A stretch of DNA of 64,000 nt from Brachyhypopomus gauderio (taxonomy: Eukaryota > Chordata > Actinopteri > Gymnotiformes > Hypopomidae). The position numbers and the translations under genes were made by a program. The DNA is taken from NCBI RefSeq assembly GCF_052324685.1, contig NC_135213.1:1763146-1827145 (forward strand). Direction: 5' to 3'. This document shows positions 32,239-60,500 of this stretch, one piece after another. The notes beneath the pieces were generated by a model. It did no database searches. It was given only the letters and a program-made list of their open reading frames with translations, and was not told where the DNA came from. Positions within the stretch are counted from its first letter, which is position 1. The number at the start of each line of letters is the position of its first letter.

Positions 32239-34225
32239 CTAGTAGCCCTGTCTTTTGTACCACTGGGCTCTTGCCACCACGTCGTTGGCGTAGTCGCCAT
32301 CTGTGGTGTTTTGGTCCACGTCCATGGAGGTGACTTTTCCAGGGCCGCAGTTATACGCAGCGATTCCACCTACAAAAGACAGAGGGTGAAATCACGTGCA
32401 CATGCCCTCCCTGCTTAGGGCTTTAAGGGTCATTTGTAATGGTTCTCCAATCTGGCAGACAAGCACAGATTATCATTTCAGGGATTCTTCTCATATAGTT
32501 CTGGAATCACCTCAGTTAAATGTCCATGTTACAGGTATTGATCAAATTACAGTGTCTGCACATTTTACATCTCTGTAGCAGAGTATCATTCATTACATGT
32601 ATAATCCCAATAGAATCTACCTTTATAGCGAAGTTCAGGAGACCATGAAATGTCCATAATGTTGATGTAGTCAGTGAGGATGCCACAAGCCTGGATCATA
32701 TGTTCCAAACTGTCCTTTGCACCTCGTGGGTGGTTGATCTCGTGTATCTGGAGTAGAACCAGAGCTCCAAATGAGTTATGTCACACTGTGGCAGCCATAG
32801 TGCAGGCTATACGGGAAGTGCAGAGTAATGGCTGAGGGGGTTAAGCAGTCATGGAGAGATAAGATCTAAGTAAAAGTGAAAGCATCTTAGCTTTCATGTC
32901 AGTCATTTTAGGTTTACGATAAATAGTAGACTTGTAGGGAAACTTGTGCCCACCACCCCATGTAACCAAAGCTGAATGTCGAATTCAAACCAAATCAAAT
33001 AACTGCAAAGGCGGGGCTCATTCTTCTGTACTGAGGTCATTCTGCAGATCATGATGGCTCTCTTTTGTGGTATTAAATAAACAACCTCAGTCAGGATCAT
33101 TATAATTAATTAGTTACACTTAAGTGCCCCCAATAAAGTTACTGACCTAATAATTAAACAAGCATATTATGTGAACAAATGAGTAAAAAGTATACTGATC
33201 AGTCTAACCTGCATTATCCCAAATACATCGCCTCGACTGTTCCATCCGTTCGGCTCCAAGTAGTTCCCAGCTCGACTTGCTCTAGAGATGATGGCTGCTA
33301 TGATGGCCGGGTCGACGTGAGTCATTTCTGCGGCTGTGTTGATGGTGCTCCTGTAATTTTCCATCCTACCTGCGTCTTCTTCCGCGAGTGCATACGAGGC
33401 CTGCACATCTGTTGTAATATTTAATAAATTGTTCAATAACAGTTTTAAAAAGATGAAATTATTCAATTTAATAGCCTTCATAGGAGACAAATAAACTTAT
33501 ATGTAGAATAAGTTAGAGAGCTTTAAAAAGCGCTTGGTTATATTATTTTAACGCAATATGACAAGCTAATTTTAATCCACAAAAAAAAAAAAAGGCTTTA
33601 GGTGCTTCAGGGGATCGCTACTTGTCGCTTGGCAGTGTAACGCAACTTTTTAGACACTCCCTTCATGTTCAGACGTTCAGTTTTCTAACGGTGCGTCCGA
33701 AAAAGTACAAATGCTTTAAAACTGATAATAAAGACTTACAGCTACAATTGAGTTAAAGACTTAACTTAAACGATTGAACTTAAATGTACAGAACACATTG
33801 GTTTCGTGAGCTAGACTGAGACACGTTATATCCATACAGTCTAGTTCGTTATATAGCCTACATATACGGTCTAATCAGCTACTGTGTTATTTGCTTGTTT
33901 GGATGATTTACTAGCATAGTTAAAGCTTAGACCAAAAGTAAATCGTGTTCAAAATGTATCAATAAAAGTAATAAGAATAAACTAAACCCGAATGCATACT
34001 GTGATATTGCTTTACATTGTCATTACACTGTTGATGCGACATTGATGTTTTACTTGTTAGCTGTCTGTTCCACAGCTGTTGGGAGGTGTTTTTGCCAGCT
34101 CCGGTAGTCGGAATGTAGTTTATATTTACACTGAGGGCTATAAAACAGAAACGGCAATTATTTTTTCATAATAGAAAAACAATAAATAAGGTGAAGTTCA
34201 CACAGGCACAGAGCGACTTACCCAT
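32239..34225 (-). CDS. Goose-type lysozyme, copy 2, catalytic Glu replaced
   Basis: Five coding exons on the minus strand: 34,225-34,222, 34,137-34,054, 33,408-33,209, 32,747-32,621 and 32,369-32,239. Each exon has the same length as in copy 1; the product is 181 residues. An in-frame ATG at 34,231 could add two residues. Motifs include [50 protein letters not shown] and [18 protein letters not shown]. The catalytic Glu is Ala (codon GCA), and MQVDK is MQIHE. It should lack normal lysozyme activity. The open frame and conserved splice sites argue against simple decay; a binding, inhibitory or regulatory role is possible. The intron that holds the RTE LINE in copy 1 is clean here. Confidence 0.88.
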
Positions 34226-34239
34226 GACCATGTAAAGTG

Positions 34240-35755
34240 GGCGAATTTGTTTTGTTTTTTTTTTTTTTTTTTATCGCAGGATGGGTGTCGACCTCAGTTT
34301 CGTTTTCCAGTGACTCGTTTCCACTTAGACATCGAATCAGGACGGGACAGCTGAATAACGGTCTATCACACCTAGTTGTCTGTAAAAAAAAAAAAAGGAA
34401 TAGGCAGTCCAGTGTAATAGAAGTGTTTACAGCATTAAATGTTACAACTGTCCACCTGGATGTGTTGTGCTGTTAACTGTACCGCATTCCCCGTTTTCCC
34501 TGAGCAGAAACGGACATTTCTGAACATTAGAGAGAGACTTGCAAATCTCTGACATTTACAGGCCTTTTTTGCCCCTCAATTACTTCACTTACATCACTTT
34601 AAAAACTGACTTTTTCCAGAACACAGCAAATAAGCACAGTTTGTGTCGTACTTTAAGACTAAAATATAAAATGCTTGACTTTTGGAACAAGTGACAGGAA
34701 GACTGAATAATATCTACACTTCTGTATGAGTGCTAGGGCATTAGACTACTAATGACTAGTGAAGTCAAAATACTTTCCCCCCCGCCATAAAAAAAAATGG
34801 ATGTGCATAATAAAGTATAATGCATTTAAACATTAACGTTTTTATGCCAAATGTGGATTTGTGATATTTACACAAGTGAATGAAGTGTCAAGACCATCAC
34901 GTTTTTACCCAGTAAACTTCAAAACACCACAACTGCATTTGGACACGCATACTGAACAGTGACTTAGACTAATTACTGTTCCTTCCTGTTCGTGACAGAG
35001 GCCTGTGGGTCTAATGGAAAAGCGAGAGGAAGGGGAGGGTTCAGAGTTATAGATAACAGCATGACAATGAGGAAAGCCTCACCCCTGGAAACAACGACTT
35101 GAACATTATACATAATCAAAGAATGGAAATTGGGCTACATTCGTTTTAAATAGTCTCTTTCGGGGTGAGAGGTGTAGTCCAGCTTGGGTTGCTTTCAGTG
35201 ACATCTAAACACTGAACTTTTAGAAATTAAAATATTTCCTGTACGGGAAGTGTCATTTATGCCCTTGTGAAGGAACTCATCATGTCTTATAGAACACTGA
35301 AATGTGGCTGTTATTGCACTGCATACCGTTTCGGGGGTAAGGAACCCGAGCTGCTACTGGTCTCAGTCAGAGAGCAGAAAGTCACACCACAAAGGGATGA
35401 AACAGCTCAGAGCCGGATCAACAGACTGTCCCCCCTGTACCTCTTGGACCATTGGAAAAGACACAAAGCATAGTAATGTGAGATTCTGTATGTTTAGACA
35501 TTATGAAACACCAAGTGTGTGGATCTGTAGCTGATAGTATTAGAGTCTTGCATTTTAGATTTGCATATGCATTTAGAGTTTACATATCCTCAGATCTCAG
35601 TAATGTGCACAGATCTATAACCTCAACCCAAAGTCACTGGAAGCATTTGGGTAGACATTAGAACTGAAGGGTTAGGTTCATGGTTTTCAGGAGGACAGGA
35701 TAAGATTTGGAAAAAATGTTATCTAATGTCCCTTTGTCTCATGTTCTTCTTCCAG
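34240..35755. other. Spacer between lysozyme copy 2 and rusc2
   Basis: The duplication unit ends near 34,975. After that the sequence is unique. The 68-codon frame at 35,267-35,473 has no support. If the 20.5-kb exon is correct, all of this is rusc2 intron 1. Confidence 0.4.
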
Positions 35756-35911
35756 ATGTTTTCTTCCCAGGAATACGACCTCTTCACTGCCTTCTTCTGT
35801 TCTCCTCACTCCCCTCGACCACCAGTGGGGATCAGACAAATGAACTAAAGTCTCATAGACCCTCCTGTGACTGATAGAGTATCCCTATTGCCCCGCCTTT
35901 GCCCTTGCCGG
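35756..35911 (+). other. rusc2: rusc2 5' untranslated part of first coding exon
   Basis: A strong acceptor (TTCTTCTTCCAG, AG at 35,754-35,755) opens this exon. The sequence to the start codon is pyrimidine-rich and contains an in-frame-closed short upstream ORF (MFSSQEY..). Confidence 0.55.
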
Positions 35912-51901
<15,990 letters not shown>

Positions 51902-52040
51902 ACAAGCACACACACACACACACTCACACACACACACACACACGCAAGCGCGCAAAGGCTGAGGTCAGGCTGTGATTAACGTTTGTACACTTAAAATTAT
52001 GTTCACACAGGCATGGCTTTAGGTACTGCAATGAGCATGC

Positions 52041-52127
<87 letters not shown>

Positions 52128-54535
52128 CATATACCAAAAGACAAAGAAAAGAAAATGTTTCTGTGCAATCAGTCCGTCTGATCAGTTTGATCTGAATAGA
52201 TGTAAAAACAGGAATAATCACATGTAAACATACATGTGTAATCGCATATATGCTCACCACATTTAGTTTACTGTCTCTTGGGAGGTACGTTTACCTTCAC
52301 TAAATGTTTGTCTGTTAATCTAGATGAGTGATTCATAGCTCATTTAAAAGGACAGTTCTATCAAACAAAGACAGCGTGGCACTAATGTGGCTACCAATTC
52401 TTGAAAGCTAATCTTAATCTTTGTCCCTTGGTCAATTCAACCTGTATTGGAAATATATACGTCAATACTAATTACAAAACATATGAACATGCTTTTGAGT
52501 CTTGAAACATAGAACAATCTCTGAGAGAAACAGATCATGCAAGCTGGTACTGCTTGCAGTTGATCCTCATTAGCCATGTGATGCTTGTCAGACTTTTGCC
52601 TTTTAACGTGGTCTCACTACCACATTGGTTCTTCTTTGTGGTCCACAGTGCTTTCATTGCCAGGGAGGACTGCAGTTCTGTCCAAATGTGCAGTGCTGTG
52701 GTTTTCTGTAGGGTTCTGTATGCACTGCACGTACAATGAAGAACTCTCTGTGCTGCTGAACTGTCATGACCCGATTAGCAGTTTGTCTGTTCAGAGGCAC
52801 TGTACATCTGAATTTGTAGATCTGACACATTATCCTGCCAGTGTTTCTGAATTACTCATTATAGAAGCATAATTTTGCAGCACTGCATAGATTCCTATAA
52901 GCCAAATGTTGTTCAAATGTTATGAAATGGTGGTGTTCATGTAGAAATCCTTGGGTGTGTAAGGATCGACTTTGTATAAACTGTATGATTTTATGTAAAT
53001 ATATAATGTGTCTCATCTTTTGAAATCAAAGGTCTTTACATGTGTCAAAGAGCAAAAACCAACAACACACAGGTGAATAGCAGGGACAAGATTGCAAGTA
53101 GTCCAAACCAGTTCAAACCAATCCAAACCAGTCCAACCCAGTCCTGCATATGATCTGGGAAAAGAAGTTGTAACTGCGCAGTTTTGGATGGTGTTAGTGT
53201 GTGTCTGGAGCTGTAATTTGCCCCCTAACGCAGAACTGACTAGTCTCTATATGTGGTTGCTAAGTTAGGGTCTTAGCAACTACACCCTCTGTAGGTGTGC
53301 TCTATATTATAGAATGAAAATGGACAATAATTTACACACATAGGGAAACTCCTCTCAGCCTTAAGACAAGCAAAATTCTTGCCTGTCCTTGATGCGCTGA
53401 TCTCCATGGAAACATTTGTATGCTTAGACAGACCAGTAGAGATGTCACAGATGCCTCTCTCCCTGCCCCTTTACTTCCTGCTCCTCTGGCCAATCAAAGC
53501 TGCTGTATAGCAGGATTGTGGGCGGGGCTGGGTTCTCTGCATGATGGACTCTGCCATACGTGTTCCTGCTATGAACTGAATCCAACTGAACTTCAAATAG
53601 AACTGAGCTGTATCTTGTACCCAGACCTACACTCTATGCTTCCCCGTCACCCCCAATACCTCTCCCCTGCTGGTAGGGAGTGGCAGACGTTAGTTTTAGC
53701 ATTAGAAACTATGTGGAGCTCCGTGCTGTAGGTTTACAGCCGTTTACTTTGGTTACATTTGATTTATAACGCATTTTAAGATGAGTTGTGACCTGTCTCA
53801 TTAAACTGGGTAGAGCAGGATGATTGCTGAGTAGCCTTACTAATAGCAGGCACATGAAAGGACGTGGAGTATACTAGATTCGTGGGGTTGATACTATTTC
53901 CCCTTGACTTCAAAGGCAGTTTGTGGGACAAATTATTCCTTAAATACCAGATTATATATGATGCTACTTTGATATTAACATAAATGCGTCTATGTGCTAA
54001 CAAAATTGGTCCCCGTGTTAAACGGAAAGCAGAATGCATCAACACTGATTACAGTAGTAGCACACTGGACCTTAATACAACATTTTGCAAGTTTTAAGTC
54101 GGTTTGTGGGTGTGGCCTCAGAATGGAAATGTGTACTATTGTATATGTTAATATGACAGTACATTGTTAAATGTATGATAATGGTGAAGGCCTGCCCACA
54201 CAGGTTATTTCAGACATTTAATTTTTGCTTCTGTACATGCATTTGAAGGTTACACATGGACATTAGCATATATGTATGTTATTATTTGGAATGTTTGATT
54301 TGTTTTTTCAGATTACGATGACATCATCTGTTGACAATGTCAAGTCATAAGTTGTTTTTTTGTTGGAACAGTTTATTATTGTGTATTATTTTCTAATACA
54401 GAAAATCCAATTATTCATGATTTTGTTTATACATTTTGATTTAGTCATGATTGTAAATATTTTACATTTTACTGTAGTTTTTGAAAGACTAATGCTAATG
54501 TCATTGATAATATTGTAATTAAAGGACATTATTGC
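51902..54535 (+). other. Probable rusc2 3' untranslated region
   Basis: No coding features. Contains (CA)n at 52,042-52,128 and a CCAAACCAGTT mini-repeat at 53,100-53,145. A possible late poly(A) signal ATTAAA lies at about 54,517 in AT-rich context. The true end is not determinable from sequence. Confidence 0.4.
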
Positions 54536-54539
54536 CGAT

Positions 54540-57490
54540 GTTATTAACAGTTAATAACAAGTCTTTTTAATAGAATGGAGCTAGGTTATGGGGGCTCATA
54601 AATGAATAGAAGTACATGTTCTGTTATGAACAGCCTGTGTAATCTAGATTTAGTTCTGCTCTGCATCAGTTTGTCTTACAGACGTGCTTTGCTTTTACTG
54701 CCTCCTGCAATGTAAACACAGGGAGACAGACAGGGAGAGAGTAGAAGAGAGAGATCGATTATGGACTAGTGCCTTTTTGTATCACTGCGCCTCCTGCTGG
54801 AGACTGCATGGTATTAACGTGTTTGCTGGGAGCTGGAACTAAGGAAAATATGGCTTTGACTGGATTGGGAGCTTCTCAGTTAATTTATTATTAAATAGAA
54901 TCGAATTTAACCTCACTGAATGGGCAAAACTAAAATGACAGCATTATGCTCAAGGCTGCTCTTTCCTATCCAGACTGTTAGTAATGTGGCATTTAATGAT
55001 AGGGAGGAGATGTCTGTGTGGAGCATTGGGGTTGGTTAACTACTCTCTCTCTGTTTGAGTCTCCGTCTTTATTGTCTCTGTTCCTCATTTCTGGCTGACT
55101 CCATTAGCAGGATAACCTCAAATCAAGCTCACAGACTTGTGCCACTGCAAAACATAATGAATCAAACAGAAGACTAAGGTAACCATAACCATTGCTGATG
55201 GTGTGTAAGCTGAAATCAGTGAAAGCATGCGGTAGAGTGTCTCCCCAAGGTAGCCTGCTAACTTCGTAAGCCTGCTGTGAGAAATGGAGCTCTGATTGGT
55301 CCTGTATCTCACCTGGCTCCTCCCACCCCAGCATTATTCTGTATGACATCATAATCCGTGTACAGAGGTCAATAACAAAGTGCTCATGTGAACACGGAAC
55401 AGGACTCCTGTCTTTACTGCAGTGCGTGGTTTGAGCTTCACTGGGTTTTAGTCCATGGTCAGACTTCATCTACAGCACATCTTTAAACAAACTCATTCTC
55501 TTGGTTCAATATTAGGTATTTAGCAGTTCAAGTTAATCTGGGGTTAGGGTTAGCCTGGATGATAGCCTACTGTATTGCAGGTTAGTATCACAGAGTTGTC
55601 ATAATTCTACACTAATATCCCAGCCATATTACTATTTATTAATTTCATAATGAATGTAGTATCCACAATTCAGTATGTAGTGTAGCCTAAGTCCGGCATA
55701 GCAGAACTTGCCTCGAATTCTCGAACAGTAGAATCTGTGAGTTGGGCAATAGAACAAAAGTCTCCATGATGTGAGTAGAGCAATTTGATGCAGGCTCCTC
55801 AGAAGAATGTGCATAATATTTTACTGTTAATAAGTTATTGCACTAAGTTACTGCTGCATTATATGGGCTAAACAACCTGAGAAAGACATGGGGAAACCTG
55901 CAATACATATGTACTTTTCTTTTTCTTGCGTTATGCATAATTAATTAATGCAAATTCAATCATTTTGGAGGCTTCAACCTTTTTATAAAGCCACACTGAC
56001 AACAACGAGCGAATTTCATTAATGCAACCCAGTATCTGTACTGCCATCTAGTGGTCACTTGATGAAAGGCAACGAATGTGAAAGAACGTTGTGAAAGGCA
56101 ATGATTTCCTTTTCTGATTTCCCTTGAGCTTGTACAAATGTTTCTCACGTATTGCCGCCTCCCTCACACGTTTTCACTCCAACTCCTCTTGTTTATCATG
56201 TGGAGCAGTTTCACTTTGCACAGGGTCATTTCTGCCTCACTTTAATAAAAACAAAAACAACCTGCCAACATGGTAAGTGGGCAAAGGGTGAGGTTTAGAG
56301 GCATACGCCCATTAGTTAGATCTGCTATGTAAAATGGTCTCGTAAAACCAATTTTTTCCTTACAGCTCTCACATATAGTTTATAGCATAAAGCCTTCAAA
56401 ATCGATTTTTCAGTTGCTTTGTTACCAGTTTGATTTGAGGCCTAAAGCCATTTATTTCCTTACAGGAAGGAACCGGTTCTGTGTGATGGATTTTCTTTGA
56501 GCTATGAGTATACTGAGATTGAGTATATGTGAAATTGCCCCTTTGAATCCATTTACCTGTGTGCCCCATTGTCCAATGTGTTAAGTTGCTAGTTAGAGTT
56601 GAGGTACAAAATGAACTTGGTCCAGTCTAAACCAGGCTACTCGGATTCTTTTCTTCTGACTCATTCAGTATGCCTCTGAAATCTCCCCACTATATTACTT
56701 TATTTCTGGGCATAATGTGTCATGTTGCCAGATGTCATGATCAAATTTGTTTAGTTTAGGTTCCTTGTTTGTCCTGGTATTTATACTATTTATAGGTCCT
56801 TGTTTGCTCATTGGTGGTGTTACCCTAGCCTCTTTGCTGAACATTTACTTGCAAACCTCTTAACGCCCGAGCTCCAGTCCTTACAAAATCTGAAAAACAA
56901 CCAAAAAGCAAATATGTGAGGAGGTAAACACTCCCTTTATGATCATGGAGCCAACTTCACTCACCAAATAAATAACTGTGAATCAGTAACGAAACAATCG
57001 GTAGCTATGAATAAGTAACCAACTTCAGCTGTGTCCTACTTATATTGTCCAGTGAGAATAAACAACGCTCGAAACTGACTTTGTACAAATTTTTTAACAG
57101 ATTTTATCTCATTATCAAGATCTTTACAGATAAACTTCACAGTCAAAGTAAGATCCACGACTACCTCAAGCATTTATCAGAAATAGGCTAAGTCAACATT
57201 TCATTATTTCTTGCTACTTCTTATCATTTAAAAATTAAAATGACTTAGTTTTTTATTTTAAAACATATGAAGAAGTGTTCAACATGTCAAAAAGATTTAG
57301 ATGTATTACCTGCGTGGTCGGGACAGATGGACACTTCATTGATACTGTATTATTCAGGGCACATGACTCATTTATTTGATGATTTATTCGAAATTATTGT
57401 GCAATGAAACAAATGGAGGATCACAGAGATGCTAAAGACGATTAATATACATATAATTGACTATAGTTAATTTACTTATAGCGTGCTGAA
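54540..57490. other. Intergenic, no recognised feature
   Basis: About 3 kb without a convincing gene. The 121-codon minus frame at 55,104-55,469 and other short frames lack family features and splice context. Confidence 0.45.
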
Positions 57491-57493
57491 CTT

Positions 57494-57499
57494 TATAAA
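57494..57499 (+). promoter_or_regulatory. TATA box of the Ig-superfamily gene
   Basis: TATAAA lies 65 bp upstream of the start codon at 57,559, allowing a 5' leader of about 35 bases. Confidence 0.45.
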
Positions 57500-57558
57500 A
57501 TGTCTCTTTCATTGGATGCAACTGAGTGGATGTAAATGTGCTGGCTTTGTCCACAGTC

Positions 57559-60500
57559 ATGGAGAGCTGCAGAACCCTTGTATTCTCCATATTACTTCTA
57601 CACATCTCTGTTAGTAAGTCCATTAAACCTGATCCTGGATCTGTCCATACTGTGTGATTAAGATGCACAATGTGTAAATATCACAGTTGTGTTATGTATT
57701 ATTAAGGCTCCTTACTAATGTTAACAGTTTTAATGGAATGTGACACTGGGGTGGGTGATGTTCAGGTTCAGGTTATCATCTGTGATGTTCAGGTTCTTCA
57801 TGCACAAAAGCAGTTTGTTCTTCTCCTGTATCTCTGACATCAGCTGTATGATCAGTAGACAGTTACACTAATTGTCTCTGCTGCACAGACGCATGCCCCC
57901 TAGGTGATATAAACAGCTGCATGTTTTGTGATTGAATTTAGAGTATGAATGGGATGAACCCACAGTCTAGATGCTGTCAGAGTGCCGTTTGTGTGTCTAA
58001 GTGCTGTGATCTTCTCCAGTTTTTCCTCAACAGATTATAGAGGTGAAGCGGAATGACGCTGCTACAGTCCCCTGTAATCAGACATGTTCTGGTCTGGTCA
58101 CATGGAGTGCGTTCCTAAAAACCCGTAGAACCCCATTTGTTGTGGCTAAGTGTAATCAGACATCCTGTCAGTCAGAGGAGGGATATCACATGTCCCATGA
58201 TCAGTACCTAAAGGGAGATCTCTCCCTCACCATCACTTATGTTGATTACACTAAGAGGGGCAGGTACAAATGTGAGTGTGATGATGAAAAGATCTGTGAT
58301 GTGACACTACGACTTCAACGTAAGTGCTCCTTTAACTTTGACTGTCCTGTGCTGCCGTGGTCATATTTCAGATAGAACATAAAACTTTATAAAACAAGAT
58401 ATAGTGAGAATTCAGAGCAGTGTTGAAGGCTGTGTGGCTGCAGCATGTTAATACGTTAAAGTCGATATAAAGATGTTACATGTATTTGTTTCTGCATGTC
58501 CAGCTCTCAATTTGGATGTTCACGTGAAGCCTGGACAATCTCTTGTCATGGATGTGCCATTGTCAGACATACTTTGGGTGTTTTTTAATAGTGATGCCAG
58601 TCCAGACCATGTCAGACTGTTTGCCCTTTATTCCAATGATCATATTTGGTCCTCATTTCGGAAAGAATATGAGAACAGAATGTCATTCAGTTCCAGTCTG
58701 CAGCTGAGGGACCTGAAAGAGTCTCATAGTGGTGTTTACACCATACAGGATGATTTTCCCCAGAGAGTCTTGGCAACATACCGAGTTAATGTAAACGGTA
58801 AGTCATGGTTTGATTTTACTGTCTCTCAGTGTAAATTGCTGTTCAGTCACAAATGTGCTTTCATAATTACCAAGATTTCTAATAAAACATTAAATTTTAT
58901 CTTTTAAGGGTTTATTGTGCCTTTGCTTGTATTCCCCTCAGTTTCCAGTGTCCACTCGGGAGAGACATTAATCCTTCAGCTGATACCATTTCTATGGCCA
59001 AATTCATATGTGTCATTTAACAAAGCTGATGATGACATTGCAAATTCTGTCAGGATTTGTGAAATCAGAATGTATGAAACAAAATGCATCTCTGAGTACA
59101 AGAAGAAAGTGATGTTAAATTCATATCTACAGCTGAAGGGGATGAATGAGTCTGATAGTGGTGTTTACACAATATGGAACATAAAGAAAGATGAAGTCAT
59201 TGCTACATACACAGTGACTGTTAATGGTAGGTAGACTAATAATAAAAATAAAACTCCAAATAACAATAATAAGAAACACACCATACACAATATGAATATA
59301 TTAATTTTTTGTTACATTTTGTCACATTAGACTGCAGTGATGGTGATTTGTCAGTTGGAGGCATGTCTTTGTTATTTCATTTTCCTGTTCAGTACAGTGT
59401 TCAAGTCGTACTGTTTTCTTTCAACCATATAAAGTTCAGCAGCTACAAACATTCTGACCAAATTAAATACATAAAATAGCAATTCACTAAACCCCAATTC
59501 ATGGAGTGATAAACCTTGTAAATCCTGTAAAGATTGTAAAGCTGCTTTGTGACAACATGCGTTGTGAAAAGCGCTATACAAATAAATTTGATTTGATTTG
59601 ATTTGAAAAAGACTGATGTGACTCTACAGGTCAAGGGTCAGTAATGTTTTACTAAATGTGTCTTGTGCTGTTCACATTTCACATGACAGTTAAAATGTTC
59701 TTGCACAACTAGATAAGATGACAACTATCAAGATCTGTTTGTCAGTTTACCAGTTGTTTGCAGCAGAGTGGGTAGCTTTGAGCGAACATGTCATATGTTA
59801 TTCTGAGATGTATTGCTATAATCTCAATCTGTGTTCTCTCCCTTTGTTTAGCCATTGTTTCCACCCATTGTTTCATCCTATAGTCCCATTATCCCATAAT
59901 GCCATAGTCCTATTATCCATTTATTCCATAATCCCAAAAATACTATGATGGTAATGTCGCATTATCCCATAATCCCATTCTTCGATGCCATAGTCCCATT
60001 GCCCTACAGATGCCGCTTGGACACACCTCCTGATGTCACAGTACTATTAGTTCCCTAACAGCCTTTAATCACATGTTTTAAACCTGTTTTGATAAATGGA
60101 ACATTCTACTTTCTGCTGACTTTAGATACACTGTCGAGCCAGGTCTACCACACTGTGACACCTGTGAGAGAAATTATTCCTACATATCCAGCAACCACAG
60201 GCACTGGTAGAGTTTTATGTCTCTCAGACCAGTATCTCTATTAATCTATTAAAAAAGGGACATCATAGTGATATTTTCATAGCAATTATGTAAATACATT
60301 TGGTTACATTGCATTTTTATTATTTTCCACTCCAGGCAAAAGTAATTGGGATCCTCCCAAAGATGGTAGGACACATTTTCTAATATTTCATTTTCAAATT
60401 ATGCTGTCGGTGTAGCTTATCATGAATACAGTTCTAGGCTGAAACAACTTGAAAGCTCATAACTGTGCTCACATGAGCTGTGGGTCAATTCCTGTTCCAA

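Noticed and set aside
55104-55469. 121-codon minus-strand frame
   Set aside because: No family features, no splice context.
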